DNA of 62,807 nucleotides from Billgrantia zhangzhouensis (GCF_021404465.1 NZ_JABFTT010000019.1:1-62807), one strand, 5' to 3'; shown: positions 19,480-36,678, counted from the stretch's first letter. Program-made: numbers and translations. Notes: a model not told the origin generated them from the sequence alone.

Positions 19480-19536
19480 TCGGCGCCGCCATCGTCTTAT
19501 CGCCTGATTTCAACGAATCCAGCCGCGGGAACCGAC

Positions 19537-22763
<3,227 letters not shown>

Positions 22764-22767
<4 letters not shown>

Positions 22768-23240
22768 ACAAGGTCCCGATGACCGTTGCCGGCGAGGCAC
22801 GCCTGCGCAAGGAACTCGAGGAGCTCAAGGGCGAGGCGCGTCCCAAGGTGATCGCGGCAATCGCGGAAGCCCGTGAGCACGGTGACCTCAAGGAGAATGC
22901 CGAATACCACGCGGCTCGCGAGCAGCAAGGTTTCATCGAAGGGCGTATCCAGGAGATCGAGAGCAAGCTCTCCAATGCCCAGGTGATCGACGTGACCAAG
23001 CTGCCACAGACCGGCAAGGTGATCTTCGGCGTCACCGTCGAGCTGATCAACCTCGGTAACGACGAGGAAGTCAGCTACCAGATCGTGGGCGAGGACGAAG
23101 CCGACATCAAGGCTGGCAAGATCTCCGTCACCTCGCCCATCGCCCGCGCCCTCATCGGCAAGGAGGAGGGCGACGTGGTGGTGGTCAGCACGCCGGGTGG
23201 CGAGGTCGAGTACGAGGTATCCAGCGTCGAGCATCGCTGA
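22764..23240 (+). CDS. greA: Transcription elongation factor GreA
   Basis: 158 aa. An N-terminal coiled-coil hairpin enters the RNA polymerase secondary channel; its tip has the acidic pair in AREHGDLKENAEYHAAREQQ (Asp-Glu near residues 41-44). The C-terminal FKBP-like domain includes TGKVIFGVTVEL and ISVTSPIARALIGKEEGD. It helps stalled polymerase cleave backtracked RNA. ATGA overlap with carB shows translational coupling, the order carA-carB-greA being common in gammaproteobacteria. Confidence 0.98.
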
Positions 23241-23256
23241 GCTACGAGCCAGCAAA

Positions 23257-23285
23257 AGCCCGCGACAGTTGGTCGCGGGCTTCTT
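23257..23285. terminator. Terminator between greA and yhbY
   Basis: AGCCCGCGAC/GTCGCGGGCT (23257-23266 with 23272-23281), followed by TCTTG on +; AAAA flanks it on the other side, so it may serve both converging genes. Confidence 0.75.
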
Positions 23286-23336
23286 GCAAAGTTGCTCGCG
23301 GCCCGGAGCCTGAAGCTCGCGCGGGCGCGTCAGCGC

Positions 23337-23663
23337 CTAGTGGCGCCCGTGGTGATTTTCGAAACGCTTGACGTTGGAAAGCTTCGGGTTGGCCTGGGGG
23401 TTGCGGCGGTAGAGCAGCGCCATCTTACCGATGGTCTGCACACGTTCGGCGCCACTCGCTGCGAGCAGCTCCTCGAGCATGGCGGCGCGGTCGTCGCGCT
23501 CCGGCAGGGCCAGCTTCACCTTGATCAGTTCATGGTCGGCAAGCGCCCGGTCGAGTTCGGCCAACACGCCTTCGGAGACACCGTTCTCCGAAACCGTCAC
23601 CACCGGGCTCAGGTGGTGACCGATGCTGCGAAATGCTTTCTTTTGTGCCTGTGACAAGCTCAT
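23337..23663 (-). CDS. yhbY: YhbY family ribosome-associated RNA-binding protein
   Basis: 108 aa (E. coli YhbY 97). A single CRM domain: SLSQAQKKAFRSIGHHLSPVVTVSENGVSEGVLAELDRALADHELIKVKL, with the GxxG-type loop later (ASGAERVQTIGKMALLYR). Binds the pre-50S particle in E. coli. The ATG at 23663 gives the conserved MSLSQAQKK start; a longer frame exists upstream without homology. It is divergent from rlmE, a conserved neighbour pair. Confidence 0.92.
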   Translation of the reverse strand: MSLSQAQKKAFRSIGHHLSPVVTVSENGVSEGVLAELDRALADHELIKVKLALPERDDRAAMLEELLAASGAERVQTIGKMALLYRRNPQANPKLSNVKRFENHHGRH

Positions 23664-23828
23664 GGTATCTTGCGTCTTCCCGGTTGCGCGTAACTTGTCA
23701 TGGTACGGTGAAATGCGCGCTGGCGAAAGCATGGCAGGCCTGGGTCAAGGCCTTGGCCAGCTCCGCGTCATACCGAACCCGGCCTATGCTTCCAGTCGGC
23801 GTTTCGGAATCTTCAGTCAAGGTGATCT

Positions 23829-24518
23829 GTGGCTCGATCCACTTCCTCGTCCCACGGCGGTGCGTCCGATACGTCACGTCGGCAGCGCGGCGGCAAACAT
23901 GGCGCCAGCAAGAGTTCGGCCTCGTGGCTCAAGGAGCACTTCGACGATCGCTTCGTCCAGCAGAGCTGGCAGGATGGCTATCGCAGTCGCGCCAGCTACA
24001 AGCTGCTCGCGCTCGATGAAAAGGATCGGTTGTTCAAGCCCGGTATGAGTGTGATCGATCTGGGCGCGGCTCCCGGCGGCTGGAGTCAGGTGGCAGCCGA
24101 CCGTGTAGGATCGGAAGGGCTGGTCATCGCCTCCGATATCCTCGAGATGGATGCCTTGGCCGGCGTTGAGTTCATCCAGGGCGATTTCACCGAAGAGAGC
24201 GTGCTGGAGGCGATCCTCACCATCCTCGATGGACGCCCGGTGGACCTTGTGATGTCCGACATGGCCCCCAATATGAGTGGTATGAGCGCCATCGACCAGC
24301 CCCAGGCCATGTATCTGGTGGAGCTTGCCCTCGACCTGGCGCGCCAGACGCTGCGACCCGGTGGAAGTTTCCTGGCCAAGGTGTTCCAGGGCGAAGGTTT
24401 CGATGCCTACCTGAAGGAGCTGCGCAGCAGCTTCACCAGGGTAGTGACGCGCAAGCCGGAGGCCTCCCGCGCCCGTTCGCGAGAAGTCTACCTGCTGGCG
24501 GAAGGTTTTCGCGGCTGA
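23829..24518 (+). CDS. rlmE: 23S rRNA (U2552-2'-O)-methyltransferase RlmE (FtsJ)
   Basis: 229 aa. Rossmann SAM methyltransferase with the K-D-K-E tetrad: Lys in SRASYKLLALDEKD, Asp in VMSDMAPNMSG, Lys in GGSFLAKVFQG and Glu in SREVYLLAEG. SAM motif I is VIDLGAAPGGWSQVA. GTG start at 23829 with AAGGTGA just upstream. A 30-residue basic, serine-rich N-terminal extension precedes the conserved core. It modifies U2552 in the late 50S particle. It lies upstream of ftsH, as in E. coli, where the pair is heat inducible. Confidence 0.96.
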   Translation: MARSTSSSHGGASDTSRRQRGGKHGASKSSASWLKEHFDDRFVQQSWQDGYRSRASYKLLALDEKDRLFKPGMSVIDLGAAPGGWSQVAADRVGSEGLVIASDILEMDALAGVEFIQGDFTEESVLEAILTILDGRPVDLVMSDMAPNMSGMSAIDQPQAMYLVELALDLARQTLRPGGSFLAKVFQGEGFDAYLKELRSSFTRVVTRKPEASRARSREVYLLAEGFRG

Positions 24519-24745
24519 GCCGACAAGATGGCTCGACGCTTCCCGACCAGCCACGGCTGGTCCGATAGAGACAGACTAACGGCGCAATGGCCGGACAGCA
24601 CGGCCCAACTGTGTCACAGTGTGGGTCAGGAAGGCTGGGCGGCCGGCGGAACATGCCAGGCCCGCCTGTGGTCAATACTGTGGTTCCTTGTGGTCTACAG
24701 TGCCAGGCGTTACGGCCGAGAGATGCTTGCAATGAGGGTGGTCCC

Positions 24746-26758
<2,013 letters not shown>

Positions 26759-26776
26759 TGACCGCAGCAAGCCATC

Positions 26777-26799
26777 AGGCGCCCCATCGGGGCGCCTTT
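26777..26799 (+). terminator. Terminator of ftsH
   Basis: AGGCGCCCC/GGGGCGCCT (26777-26785 with 26789-26797), loop ATC, followed by TT. Confidence 0.75.
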
Positions 26800-26845
26800 G
26801 CCGTGAGACAAGCACGACCCAGGCCTGCGCCACAGGATCCATGAC

Positions 26846-27712
26846 ATGACAGATACACCCTCACCGACCTGGCTGCCGTGTGGGCGGCACCGCCTTGATC
26901 TCTCCTACCCCCGAGTCATGGGAATTCTCAATGTCACACCCGATTCCTTCTCTGACGGTGGCCATCATATAGCCGTCGACGACGCCCTGCGCCACGCCGA
27001 GCGCATGCTGGCGGAAGGGGCGGCGATCATCGACGTGGGCGGAGAATCGACCCGCCCTGGATCGCAGCCGGTCACCACCCAGCAGGAGTTGGACCGGGTG
27101 GCGCCGGTAGTCGAACGCCTGGTATGCCAGCTCGACGCGCTGGTCTCGGTGGACACCAGCAACCCTGACGTGATGCGTCAGGCCGCGGCGCTAGGCGCCG
27201 GCATGATCAACGACGTACGCGCCCTGCAGCGGGAAGGTGCGCTGGAGGCGGCGCTCGGTACGGGGCTGCCGGTGTGTCTGATGCACATGCAGGGCGAGCC
27301 GCAGGACATGCAGCAAGCGCCCCGCTATGATGAGCCCATTGAGGAGGCGGTGCATGGCTTTCTGGCCGCTCGGGTGGCGGCCTGCGAGGCGGCCGGCCTG
27401 CGGCGTGAACGCCTGCTGGTCGATCCCGGTTTCGGCTTCGGCAAGACCGTCGAGCACAACCTGCGGCTGCTCAAGCGCATGGAGCGCCTGGCCGTTCTCG
27501 AGCTGCCGCTGCTGGTGGGACTGTCGCGCAAGAGCCTGATCGGCAAGGTGCTGGGCCGGCCGGTGGAGGAGCGGTTGTCCGGCGGGCTGGCGCTGGCGTC
27601 TCTGGCGGTCGAGCGTGGTGCCCGAATCCTTCGCGTTCATGACGTCGGCCCGGTCATGGATGCGGTGAACATGACCTGGGCCGTGCTAAGGGAAGGCTGC
27701 GAGCATGACTAG
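26846..27712 (+). CDS. folP: Dihydropteroate synthase
   Basis: 288 aa TIM barrel. It joins 6-hydroxymethyl-dihydropterin pyrophosphate to p-aminobenzoate; the target of sulfonamides. Signatures: VMGILNVTPDSFSDGG (residues 25-40), IDVGGESTRPGS, SVDTSNPDV, INDVRALQ and DPGFGFGKTVEHN, then VGLSRKSLIG. AGGA lies 10 bases before ATG 26846. It overlaps glmM by 8 bases; ftsH-folP-glmM order is the same as in E. coli. folK of the same pathway is at 43029. Confidence 0.97.
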   Translation: MTDTPSPTWLPCGRHRLDLSYPRVMGILNVTPDSFSDGGHHIAVDDALRHAERMLAEGAAIIDVGGESTRPGSQPVTTQQELDRVAPVVERLVCQLDALVSVDTSNPDVMRQAAALGAGMINDVRALQREGALEAALGTGLPVCLMHMQGEPQDMQQAPRYDEPIEEAVHGFLAARVAACEAAGLRRERLLVDPGFGFGKTVEHNLRLLKRMERLAVLELPLLVGLSRKSLIGKVLGRPVEERLSGGLALASLAVERGARILRVHDVGPVMDAVNMTWAVLREGCEHD

Positions 27713-29054
27713 AAAATACTTCGGTACGGATGGTATTCGTGGAACGGTCGGGGAGTACCCCATCACGCCGGACTTCATGCTCAAGCTGGGCTGGGCCATG
27801 GGCCGGGTTCTGGCACGCGAGTCGGGACGCGCCCGGGTGCTGATCGGCAAAGACACACGCATATCGGGCTACATGTTCGAGTCGGCCCTCGAGGCGGGGC
27901 TCTCCGCCGCCGGTGTCGACGTCGCGCTGCTTGGCCCCATGCCCACTCCGGCCATTGCCTATCTCACGCGGACTTTCCGTGCCGACGCCGGCATCGTCAT
28001 CTCGGCCTCCCACAACCCCTTTGCCGATAACGGCATCAAGTTCTTCTCCACCGAGGGAACCAAACTCGCGGATGCGCTCGAGGAGCGGATCGAGGCGATG
28101 CTCGACGAGCCGTTGACCACCGTGGCGGCGGATCGGCTGGGCAAGGCGACGCGTATCGACGATGCGGCGGGGCGCTATATCGAGTTCTGCAAGTCGACCA
28201 TCCCCAACCGGGTCAGCCTGCATGGGTTGCGCGTGGTACTCGATTGCGCCCATGGCGCCACCTATCATATTGCGCCCAGCGTGTTCCGCGAGCTGGGCGC
28301 CGAGGTCAGTCTGGTCGGAGCCAGCCCGGATGGTCTCAACATCAATCGTGAGGTGGGCTCCACCTCGCCGGCGACGCTGCGCGCCGCAGTGATCCAGCAG
28401 GGCGCTGACCTGGGCATCGCCTTCGACGGCGACGGCGACCGGGTGCTGATGGTGGATGCCGATGGCCGCGAGATCGACGGCGACGACATTCTCTACCTGA
28501 TCGCCCGCGACCGGCATGAGCGCGGCCAACTGGTCGGCGGCGTGGTCGGCACCCTGATGACCAACTTCGGCCTGGCCATGGCACTCGAGCAGATGGACAT
28601 TCCCTTCGAGCGTGTCAAGGTGGGCGATCGCTATGTGGTCGAGCGCCTGTTGGAGAACGGCTGGCAACTGGGTGGCGAGTCCTCCGGTCACATTGTCTGT
28701 GCCGACGTGCAGAGTACTGGCGACGGTATCGTCTCGGCGCTGCAGGTGCTGGCGATCATGGTCAACGAAGGCAAGCCGTTGCAGGCCCTGCTTGCAGGGC
28801 TGGAAAAGGTGCCCCAGGCACTGGTCAACGTGCGCCTGACGCCGGGTAGCGACGCTAAGGCGCTGATGGAGAGTCCGGCGGTCAAGGACGCCGTGGCTGC
28901 CGTGGAAGTAAAGCTGGGCGACGAAGGGCGGGTGCTGTTGCGCCCCTCGGGAACCGAGCCGCTGATCCGGGTGATGGTCGAGGGGCGGGAGCACCTCGAC
29001 GTCGAGGCCCTGGCCAGCCGTCTTGCCGCCCAAGTCGAGGGTGAGCTGGGTTGA
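27705..29054 (+). CDS. glmM: Phosphoglucosamine mutase
   Basis: 449 aa. It converts glucosamine 6-phosphate to glucosamine 1-phosphate for UDP-GlcNAc and cell-wall synthesis. N-terminal KYFGTDGIRGTVGEYPITP, active-site phosphoserine in VISASHNPFADNGIKFFS (Ser near residue 103), metal loop AFDGDGDRVLMVD, sugar-binding GGESSGHIV and phosphate-binding RPSGTEPLIRVMVEG. The start overlaps folP, so translation is coupled. Confidence 0.98.
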   Translation: MTRKYFGTDGIRGTVGEYPITPDFMLKLGWAMGRVLARESGRARVLIGKDTRISGYMFESALEAGLSAAGVDVALLGPMPTPAIAYLTRTFRADAGIVISASHNPFADNGIKFFSTEGTKLADALEERIEAMLDEPLTTVAADRLGKATRIDDAAGRYIEFCKSTIPNRVSLHGLRVVLDCAHGATYHIAPSVFRELGAEVSLVGASPDGLNINREVGSTSPATLRAAVIQQGADLGIAFDGDGDRVLMVDADGREIDGDDILYLIARDRHERGQLVGGVVGTLMTNFGLAMALEQMDIPFERVKVGDRYVVERLLENGWQLGGESSGHIVCADVQSTGDGIVSALQVLAIMVNEGKPLQALLAGLEKVPQALVNVRLTPGSDAKALMESPAVKDAVAAVEVKLGDEGRVLLRPSGTEPLIRVMVEGREHLDVEALASRLAAQVEGELG

Positions 29055-29126
29055 CATCCGCGACAGCGGTTGTCTTGACTTGGTGCCTCCTATACCATTT
29101 CGCTCCACTTTGATGGAGGACGCAGC

Positions 29127-29876
29127 ATGCGAACGCCGCTGATCGCCGGGAACTGGAAGATGAACGGTTCGGCCGCGCTGGTCGAAGAGTTCGGGCATGC
29201 CTTTGCCGAGGCGAGGCTCCCGGCATCGCTGGACGTGGCCGTCCTGCCACCTTTCCCTTATCTGGACGCGGCGCGGAGGGGCTTCGAGGGGACACCGCTG
29301 CGCCTGGGCGCCCAGACCCTGAATCCGCTGCACTCCGGCGCCCATACCGGCGAAGTGAGCGGGCGCATGCTCAGGGAGTTCGGCGTCGAGTATGCCCTGA
29401 CGGGCCACTCGGAGCGACGCCAGCTCTACCGGGAAGGCGACGAGGCCGTGCTCGACCGGCTGCTGGCCGCGTTGAGTGTTGGCATCACGCCGATCCTTTG
29501 TGTGGGCGAGACGCTGGAAGAGCGCGATACCGGCCGGACCATGGACGTGGTGCTGCGTCAGGTGGGTTACGTGATGGCGCGCCTGGAGCCCGATCAGCGC
29601 TCGCGCGTCGTCATCGCCTACGAGCCGGTATGGGCCATCGGTACGGGGCGCACGGCCACGCCGCAGCAGGCCCAGGAGGTCATGGCCGGCATCCGGCAGT
29701 ATCAGGCCGGTTTCGACCGTGAGCTTGCGGCAGGCCTACGCCTGTTATACGGCGGCAGCATGAATGCCGGCAACGCGGCTGAGCTGTTGGCCCAGCCAGA
29801 CATCGACGGCGGCCTGGTGGGCGGCGCTTCGCTCAAGGTCGACGATTTCCTAGCCATTTGTCAGTCAGCAGGTTGA
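29127..29876 (+). CDS. tpiA: Triosephosphate isomerase
   Basis: 249 aa TIM barrel. Lys in AGNWKMNG (residue 12 region), His in LTGHSERRQLY and the catalytic Glu in IAYEPVWAIGTGRTATP; phosphate loop LLYGGSMNAGNA. Interconverts dihydroxyacetone phosphate and glyceraldehyde 3-phosphate. ATG 29127 follows GGAGGA. The glmM-tpiA-secG order is typical of gammaproteobacteria of the Pseudomonas group. Confidence 0.98.
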   Translation: MRTPLIAGNWKMNGSAALVEEFGHAFAEARLPASLDVAVLPPFPYLDAARRGFEGTPLRLGAQTLNPLHSGAHTGEVSGRMLREFGVEYALTGHSERRQLYREGDEAVLDRLLAALSVGITPILCVGETLEERDTGRTMDVVLRQVGYVMARLEPDQRSRVVIAYEPVWAIGTGRTATPQQAQEVMAGIRQYQAGFDRELAAGLRLLYGGSMNAGNAAELLAQPDIDGGLVGGASLKVDDFLAICQSAG

Positions 29877-29880
29877 ACCC

Positions 29881-30240
29881 ATGCAAGTTGCCATTCTCAT
29901 GATCCATGTGGCGATCGCCATCGCCCTGGTCGTCCTCATCCTGCTGCAGCAGGGCAAGGGCGCCGAAGCCGGTGCTGCCTTCGGCGGCGGCGCCTCTCAG
30001 ACCGTGTTCGGCTCACGCGGCACTGGCGGCTTTCTTTCGCGTACCACGGCGGTGCTGGCGGCAGCCTTCTTTGCCACCTCGCTGACCCTGGCCTACTTTG
30101 CCAGTCAGGCGGGCCAGGCACCGGAGGCGGGTATTCCCGATGCGCGACTGATCGAGCAGCAGCGCGCTCTGCCGACCCTTGACGACGATGCCCGTGATGT
30201 GGATAATACCGCGCCAGTGCTGGAAGAAAGCGACGACTGA
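29881..30240 (+). CDS. secG: Preprotein translocase subunit SecG
   Basis: 119 aa. Two membrane helices (residues 3-21 and 55-75) flank the conserved cytoplasmic loop LLQQGKGAEAGAAFGGGASQTVFGSRG. The C-terminal 45 residues are acidic and unlike E. coli (110 aa), as usual for this variable tail. It is part of SecYEG in the inner membrane. It begins 4 bases after the tpiA stop and is followed by tRNA-Leu, as in E. coli and Pseudomonas. Confidence 0.96.
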   Translation: MQVAILMIHVAIAIALVVLILLQQGKGAEAGAAFGGGASQTVFGSRGTGGFLSRTTAVLAAAFFATSLTLAYFASQAGQAPEAGIPDARLIEQQRALPTLDDDARDVDNTAPVLEESDD

Positions 30241-30264
30241 GTCGCGGTTCTGGCAATCAAGCAA

Positions 30265-30351
30265 GCCGAAGTGGTGGAATTGGTAGACACGCTATCTTGA
30301 GGGGGTAGTGACCTTACGGTCGTGCGGGTTCAAGTCCCGCCTTCGGCACCA
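30265..30351 (+). tRNA. leuU: tRNA-Leu (anticodon GAG)
   Basis: 87 nt class II tRNA. Acceptor GCCGAAG/CTTCGGC, discriminator A, encoded CCA (30349-30351). Anticodon stem CTATC/GGTAG with loop TTGAGGG gives anticodon GAG, reading CUC and CUU. Long variable arm and the T-loop GTTCAAGTC are present. Same position after secG as leuU of E. coli. Confidence 0.97.
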
Positions 30352-30487
30352 TCTGAAAGGCTGTGGTCGCATGCGATCGCGAGCCGTCAGAAGAAGCAGG
30401 ATTGGCACCAGGAAGATAGTAGGCAGGGGCTTCGCGGTCGCCTTGACTCGAGCCGGTATCGCGCCTACAATCGCCGACCTGGAATGT

Positions 30488-30564
<77 letters not shown>

Positions 30565-30630
30565 TTTTCCAGTCATGTTATCCGCAGGGTGCATGGCGTC
30601 GGAGATGGTACTACAGGTTTCTTGTGAAAG

Positions 30631-30655
30631 GCCCCTTCCTGCGAAGGGGCTTTTT
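30631..30655 (+). terminator. Terminator between initiator tRNA and rimP
   Basis: GCCCCTTC/GAAGGGGC (30631-30638 with 30643-30650), loop CTGC, T5. It separates the tRNA from the nusA operon or allows partial readthrough. The 212-base tRNA-rimP gap holds nothing else I can identify. Confidence 0.85.
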
Positions 30656-30776
30656 GTTAGCAGCTTACTGTCGGCCCTTGGCCGGCAGCGCTGTCCGGGC
30701 AACGCCAATCAGCCACCTAGCTTTCCTGTTCACTCCCGGCCAGGTGCCTGATGCAACGGCTGTAGGAGCTTTCTCT

Positions 30777-31238
30777 GTGGCACTCAAGGACGCTGCGCTG
30801 CATGCGCTGATCGAACCGGTGGTCACTGCCATGGGATTCGAACTCTGGGGCATCGACTATCGCCCCCAGGGCAAGCACTCCCGGTTGGTGATCTACATTG
30901 ATCATGCCGACGGTGTGAGCGTGGATCACTGCGCCGACGTCAGTCGCCAGGTCAGTGCCGTGCTCGACGTGGAAGACCCCATTCCGGGTGAGTACCGCCT
31001 GGAGGTGTCGTCGCCGGGTATGGATCGTCCGCTCTTCACCCTCGATCAGTTCGTACGCTTTGCTGGACACCAGGTGGCCTTGAAGCTGCGAGTCCCGTTC
31101 GATGGGCGGCGCAAGTTTCAAGGGCTGTTGGCTGGCGTCGAAGAAGACGAGGTGCTGCTACGGCTCGACGGCGAAGAGTACTGTTTTCCTATCGAAAGCA
31201 TTGACCAGGCGCGGGTGGTACCCCAATTCGAAGACTGA
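30777..31238 (+). CDS. rimP: Ribosome maturation factor RimP
   Basis: 153 aa. It helps mature the 30S subunit. N-terminal domain LIEPVVTAMGFELWGIDYRPQGKHSRLVIYID, then VDHCADVSRQVSAVLDVEDPIPGEYRLEVSSPGMDRPL, the family signature, and a C-terminal SH3-like domain (FQGLLAGVEEDEVLLRLDG). Start GTG 30777 has AGGAG (30764-30768) 8 bases upstream; the longer open frame upstream overlaps the terminator and tRNA gap and is not used. Confidence 0.95.
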   Translation: MALKDAALHALIEPVVTAMGFELWGIDYRPQGKHSRLVIYIDHADGVSVDHCADVSRQVSAVLDVEDPIPGEYRLEVSSPGMDRPLFTLDQFVRFAGHQVALKLRVPFDGRRKFQGLLAGVEEDEVLLRLDGEEYCFPIESIDQARVVPQFED

Positions 31239-31291
31239 AGTCGCCGGCCAAGGTTGGTGCACAAGAACAGGTTTTCTGGCGAGGCATAGGC

Positions 31292-32785
31292 ATGAGTAAA
31301 GAAATTCTGACGGTCGTCGACGCGATCTCCAACGAGAAGGGCGTGCCCCGTAATGTCATCTTCGAAGCTGTCGAAGCTGCGCTAGCCAGCGCATCGCGCA
31401 AGCGCTTCGAGGGTCGCGAGGTCAGCGTGCGGGTGCATATCGACCGCACCACCGGCGACTACGAGACCTTCCGCCGCTGGGAAGTGGTGGAAGACGACGA
31501 GTTCGAGAATCCCGACGCCGAGATCAAGGAGTCCTTCGCCGCGCGCCGCGAACCGCCGCTCAAGCTGGGCGACGTGGTTGAGGAGCAGATCGAGAACGCC
31601 GCCTTTGGCCGCATCGCTGCACAAACCGCCAAGCAGGTCATTGTGCAGAAGGTTCGCGAGGCCGAGCGCGCCGAGGTAGTTCGCCAGTATGCCGAGCGTG
31701 AGGGCGAGCTGGTCGCCGGCATCGTCAAGAAGACCACTCGCGATGGCCTGATCATCGACCTGGGCGACAACGCCGAGGCGTTCCTGCCGCGTAGCGAGAT
31801 GATTCCCGGCGAGCGCTATCGCATGAATGACCGCGTTCGCGCCCTGCTGGTCAAGGTCGACGCCGAGGCGCGCGGCGCCCAACTGATTCTGTCGCGTACC
31901 TGCCCGGAACTGATCATCGAGCTGTTTAAGATCGAGGTGCCGGAGATCGCCGAGCAGCTCATCGAGATCAAGGGCGCGGCACGCGACCCTGGCTCGAGAG
32001 CCAAGATCGCGGTCAAGACCAACGACCGGCGCATCGATCCGGTTGGCGCCTGCGTCGGCATGCGTGGTTCCCGCGTACAGGCGGTATCGAGCGAGCTGCA
32101 GAACGAGCGGGTCGACATCATCCTGTGGGACGACAATCCGGCCCAGCTCGTCATCAATGCCATGGCGCCGGCTGACGTCGCCTCGATCCTGGTCGACGAG
32201 GATGCGCATGCCATGGATGTGGCCGTGGCCGAGGACAACCTGGCCCAGGCCATCGGCCGCAGCGGTCAGAACGTGCGCCTGGCTTCGGAACTCACCGGCT
32301 GGCGCATCAATGTCATGACCGAGGGCGAGGCGGAGGACAAGCGCGAGCAGGAGATCGATAGTCTGGTCGAGCACTTCATCCAGCACCTCGATATCGAAGA
32401 TGACCTTGCTCGCCTGCTGGTGGAGGAGGGTTTCACCACGCTGGAGGAAATCGCCTACGTGCCCCTTGAGGAGATCCTCGAGATCGAGGAGCTCGATGAA
32501 GAACTGGTAGAAGAACTGCGTGCTCGTGCCAAGGATGAACTGCTGACGCTGGCCATCGCCTCCGAGGAGGAGCTGGATGGTGCGCAGCCGGCCGACGACC
32601 TGCTGCAAATGGACGGCATGGAGAGTCACCTGGCCTTCATCCTGGCGAGCCGGGGCATCGTCACCATGGAGGATCTCGCCGAGCAGTCCGTCGACGATCT
32701 GATGGACATCGAGGACATGGACGAGGAGCGCGCTGCAGCACTGATCATGACTGCCCGTGCGCCCTGGTTCGAGAACGAACAGTAA
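31292..32785 (+). CDS. nusA: Transcription termination/antitermination factor NusA
   Basis: 497 aa. N-terminal RNA polymerase-binding domain (1-130), S1 domain (LVAGIVKKTTRDGLIIDLGDNAEAFLPRSEMI, 135-200), two KH domains (VGACVGMRGSRVQAV; DNLAQAIGRSGQNVRLA) and two C-terminal acidic AR repeats (about 365-495), as in E. coli. It controls pausing, termination and rRNA antitermination. Part of the rimP-nusA-infB operon. Confidence 0.98.
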   Translation: MSKEILTVVDAISNEKGVPRNVIFEAVEAALASASRKRFEGREVSVRVHIDRTTGDYETFRRWEVVEDDEFENPDAEIKESFAARREPPLKLGDVVEEQIENAAFGRIAAQTAKQVIVQKVREAERAEVVRQYAEREGELVAGIVKKTTRDGLIIDLGDNAEAFLPRSEMIPGERYRMNDRVRALLVKVDAEARGAQLILSRTCPELIIELFKIEVPEIAEQLIEIKGAARDPGSRAKIAVKTNDRRIDPVGACVGMRGSRVQAVSSELQNERVDIILWDDNPAQLVINAMAPADVASILVDEDAHAMDVAVAEDNLAQAIGRSGQNVRLASELTGWRINVMTEGEAEDKREQEIDSLVEHFIQHLDIEDDLARLLVEEGFTTLEEIAYVPLEEILEIEELDEELVEELRARAKDELLTLAIASEEELDGAQPADDLLQMDGMESHLAFILASRGIVTMEDLAEQSVDDLMDIEDMDEERAAALIMTARAPWFENEQ

Positions 32786-32812
32786 ACGGGTCACGGGCTG
32801 AGGAGGGTCGAG

Positions 32813-35332
<2,520 letters not shown>

Positions 35333-35350
35333 CCGCAGCGGGAGTGAAGC

Positions 35351-35761
35351 ATGCGCGAATTCAAGCGTACCGACCGGGTCGGCGACCAGCTGCAGAAAGA
35401 GCTGGCCGTGCTGATCCAGCGCGAGGTCAAGGATCCACGCCTGGGAATGGTCACCGTCAGCGGGGTCACGGTGAGCCGTGATCTCGGCTACGCCGACGTC
35501 TATGTGACCCTGCTCGGCGAGGACAGCCCTGAGCGTATCAAGGAGAACCTCCAGGTGCTGCGTCAGGCATCGGGCTTCCTGCGTAGCCAGATCGCCCGGC
35601 GCATCAAGCTGCGTCATGTGCCGGAGCTGCGCTTCCATTATGACGAGAGCGTGGTGCGTGGCCAGCGGCTCTCCTCGCTGATCGACGAAGCGGTCGAGAG
35701 CGACCGTGCTCGCCACGCCGACGACGAGCATGAATCGGGCGACGAGGGAGAGCGCGACTGA
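35351..35761 (+). CDS. rbfA: 30S ribosome-binding factor RbfA
   Basis: 136 aa. KH-like cold-shock and 16S maturation factor: REFKRTDRVGDQLQKELAVLIQREVKDPRLGMVTVSGVTVSRDLGYADVYVTLL is the conserved core, followed by RQASGFLRSQIARRIKLRHVPELRFHYDES. The last 25 residues are acidic. It starts 18 bases after infB, and its last base overlaps the truB ATG (TGATG). Confidence 0.97.
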   Translation: MREFKRTDRVGDQLQKELAVLIQREVKDPRLGMVTVSGVTVSRDLGYADVYVTLLGEDSPERIKENLQVLRQASGFLRSQIARRIKLRHVPELRFHYDESVVRGQRLSSLIDEAVESDRARHADDEHESGDEGERD

Positions 35762-36678
35762 TGGCGCGTCGCCGCCGTGGCCTGCCGATCAATGGCGTGC
35801 TGCTGCTCGACAAGCCCAAGGGCGCGTCGAGCAACCATGCCCTGCAGCGGGTACGACGCCTGCTGCAGGCACAGAAGGCGGGCCATACTGGTACGCTGGA
35901 CCCGATGGCCACCGGGCTGCTGCCGGTGTGCCTGGGCGAGGCGACCAAGTTCTCGGCGCACCTGCTCGAGGCCGACAAGGTCTATCGTACCCGGGTGCAG
36001 CTCGGAGCGGTGACCGACACCGGCGACGCCGAGGGCGAGGTGGTCGAGCGCTGCGCGGTGCCGTCGTTGACGGTGGCGAACGTCGAACGCGTGCTCGAGC
36101 GCTTTCGCGGTGAGATCGAGCAGGTGCCGCCGATGTACTCCGCGCTCAAGCACCAGGGACGCAAGCTTTACGAACTGGCCCGTGAGGGCAAGAGCGTCGA
36201 GCGTGCAGTGCGGCGTGTGACGGTGTATGATGCCCGGCTGCTCGCCTTCGAAGGTGACACCTTCGAACTCGAGGTGCGAGTGAGCAAGGGCACCTACATC
36301 CGCACTCTGGCCGAGGATATCGGCCGTGCGCTCGGCTGCGGGGCTCATATCACCGCCCTGCGACGGCTTGCCACCGGCCCCTTCGACAGTGAAGGCATGC
36401 TGCCGCTGGAGGCACTGGAGGCGCTGCCGAGCCAGAGTGAACGCGAGGCGGCGTTGCTGCCGGTCGACGTGCTGGTGGCGCATCTGTCCAAGCTCGAGGT
36501 CGACGAGTGCGCCAGGCAGCGGCTCATGCACGGCCAGGCGGCCAGCGTCGATGCTGCCGGCGAGAAGACCGGCAAGCTGACGAGACTCTACTGCGACGAG
36601 ACCTTTCTCGGGCTCGGCGTGGTGACGGGGCCACAGGAAGTGGCGCCAAGACGGCTGCTCAATACGGCAGCCGAGTGA
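35761..36678 (+). CDS. truB: tRNA pseudouridine(55) synthase TruB
   Basis: 305 aa. Forms pseudouridine 55 in the T-loop of tRNAs. Catalytic Asp47 lies in GHTGTLDPMATGLLPVCLGEATK; other signatures are NGVLLLDKPKGASSNHALQ, VPPMYSALKHQGRKLYELAREG and VSKGTYIRTLAEDIG. A short C-terminal PUA-like domain follows. Overlaps rbfA by one base. Confidence 0.97.
   Translation: MARRRRGLPINGVLLLDKPKGASSNHALQRVRRLLQAQKAGHTGTLDPMATGLLPVCLGEATKFSAHLLEADKVYRTRVQLGAVTDTGDAEGEVVERCAVPSLTVANVERVLERFRGEIEQVPPMYSALKHQGRKLYELAREGKSVERAVRRVTVYDARLLAFEGDTFELEVRVSKGTYIRTLAEDIGRALGCGAHITALRRLATGPFDSEGMLPLEALEALPSQSEREAALLPVDVLVAHLSKLEVDECARQRLMHGQAASVDAAGEKTGKLTRLYCDETFLGLGVVTGPQEVAPRRLLNTAAE

Noticed and set aside
30624..30776. 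N-terminal extension of rimP
   Set aside because: It would be translated through the terminator hairpin; GTG 30777 has a proper ribosome site and matches the family start.
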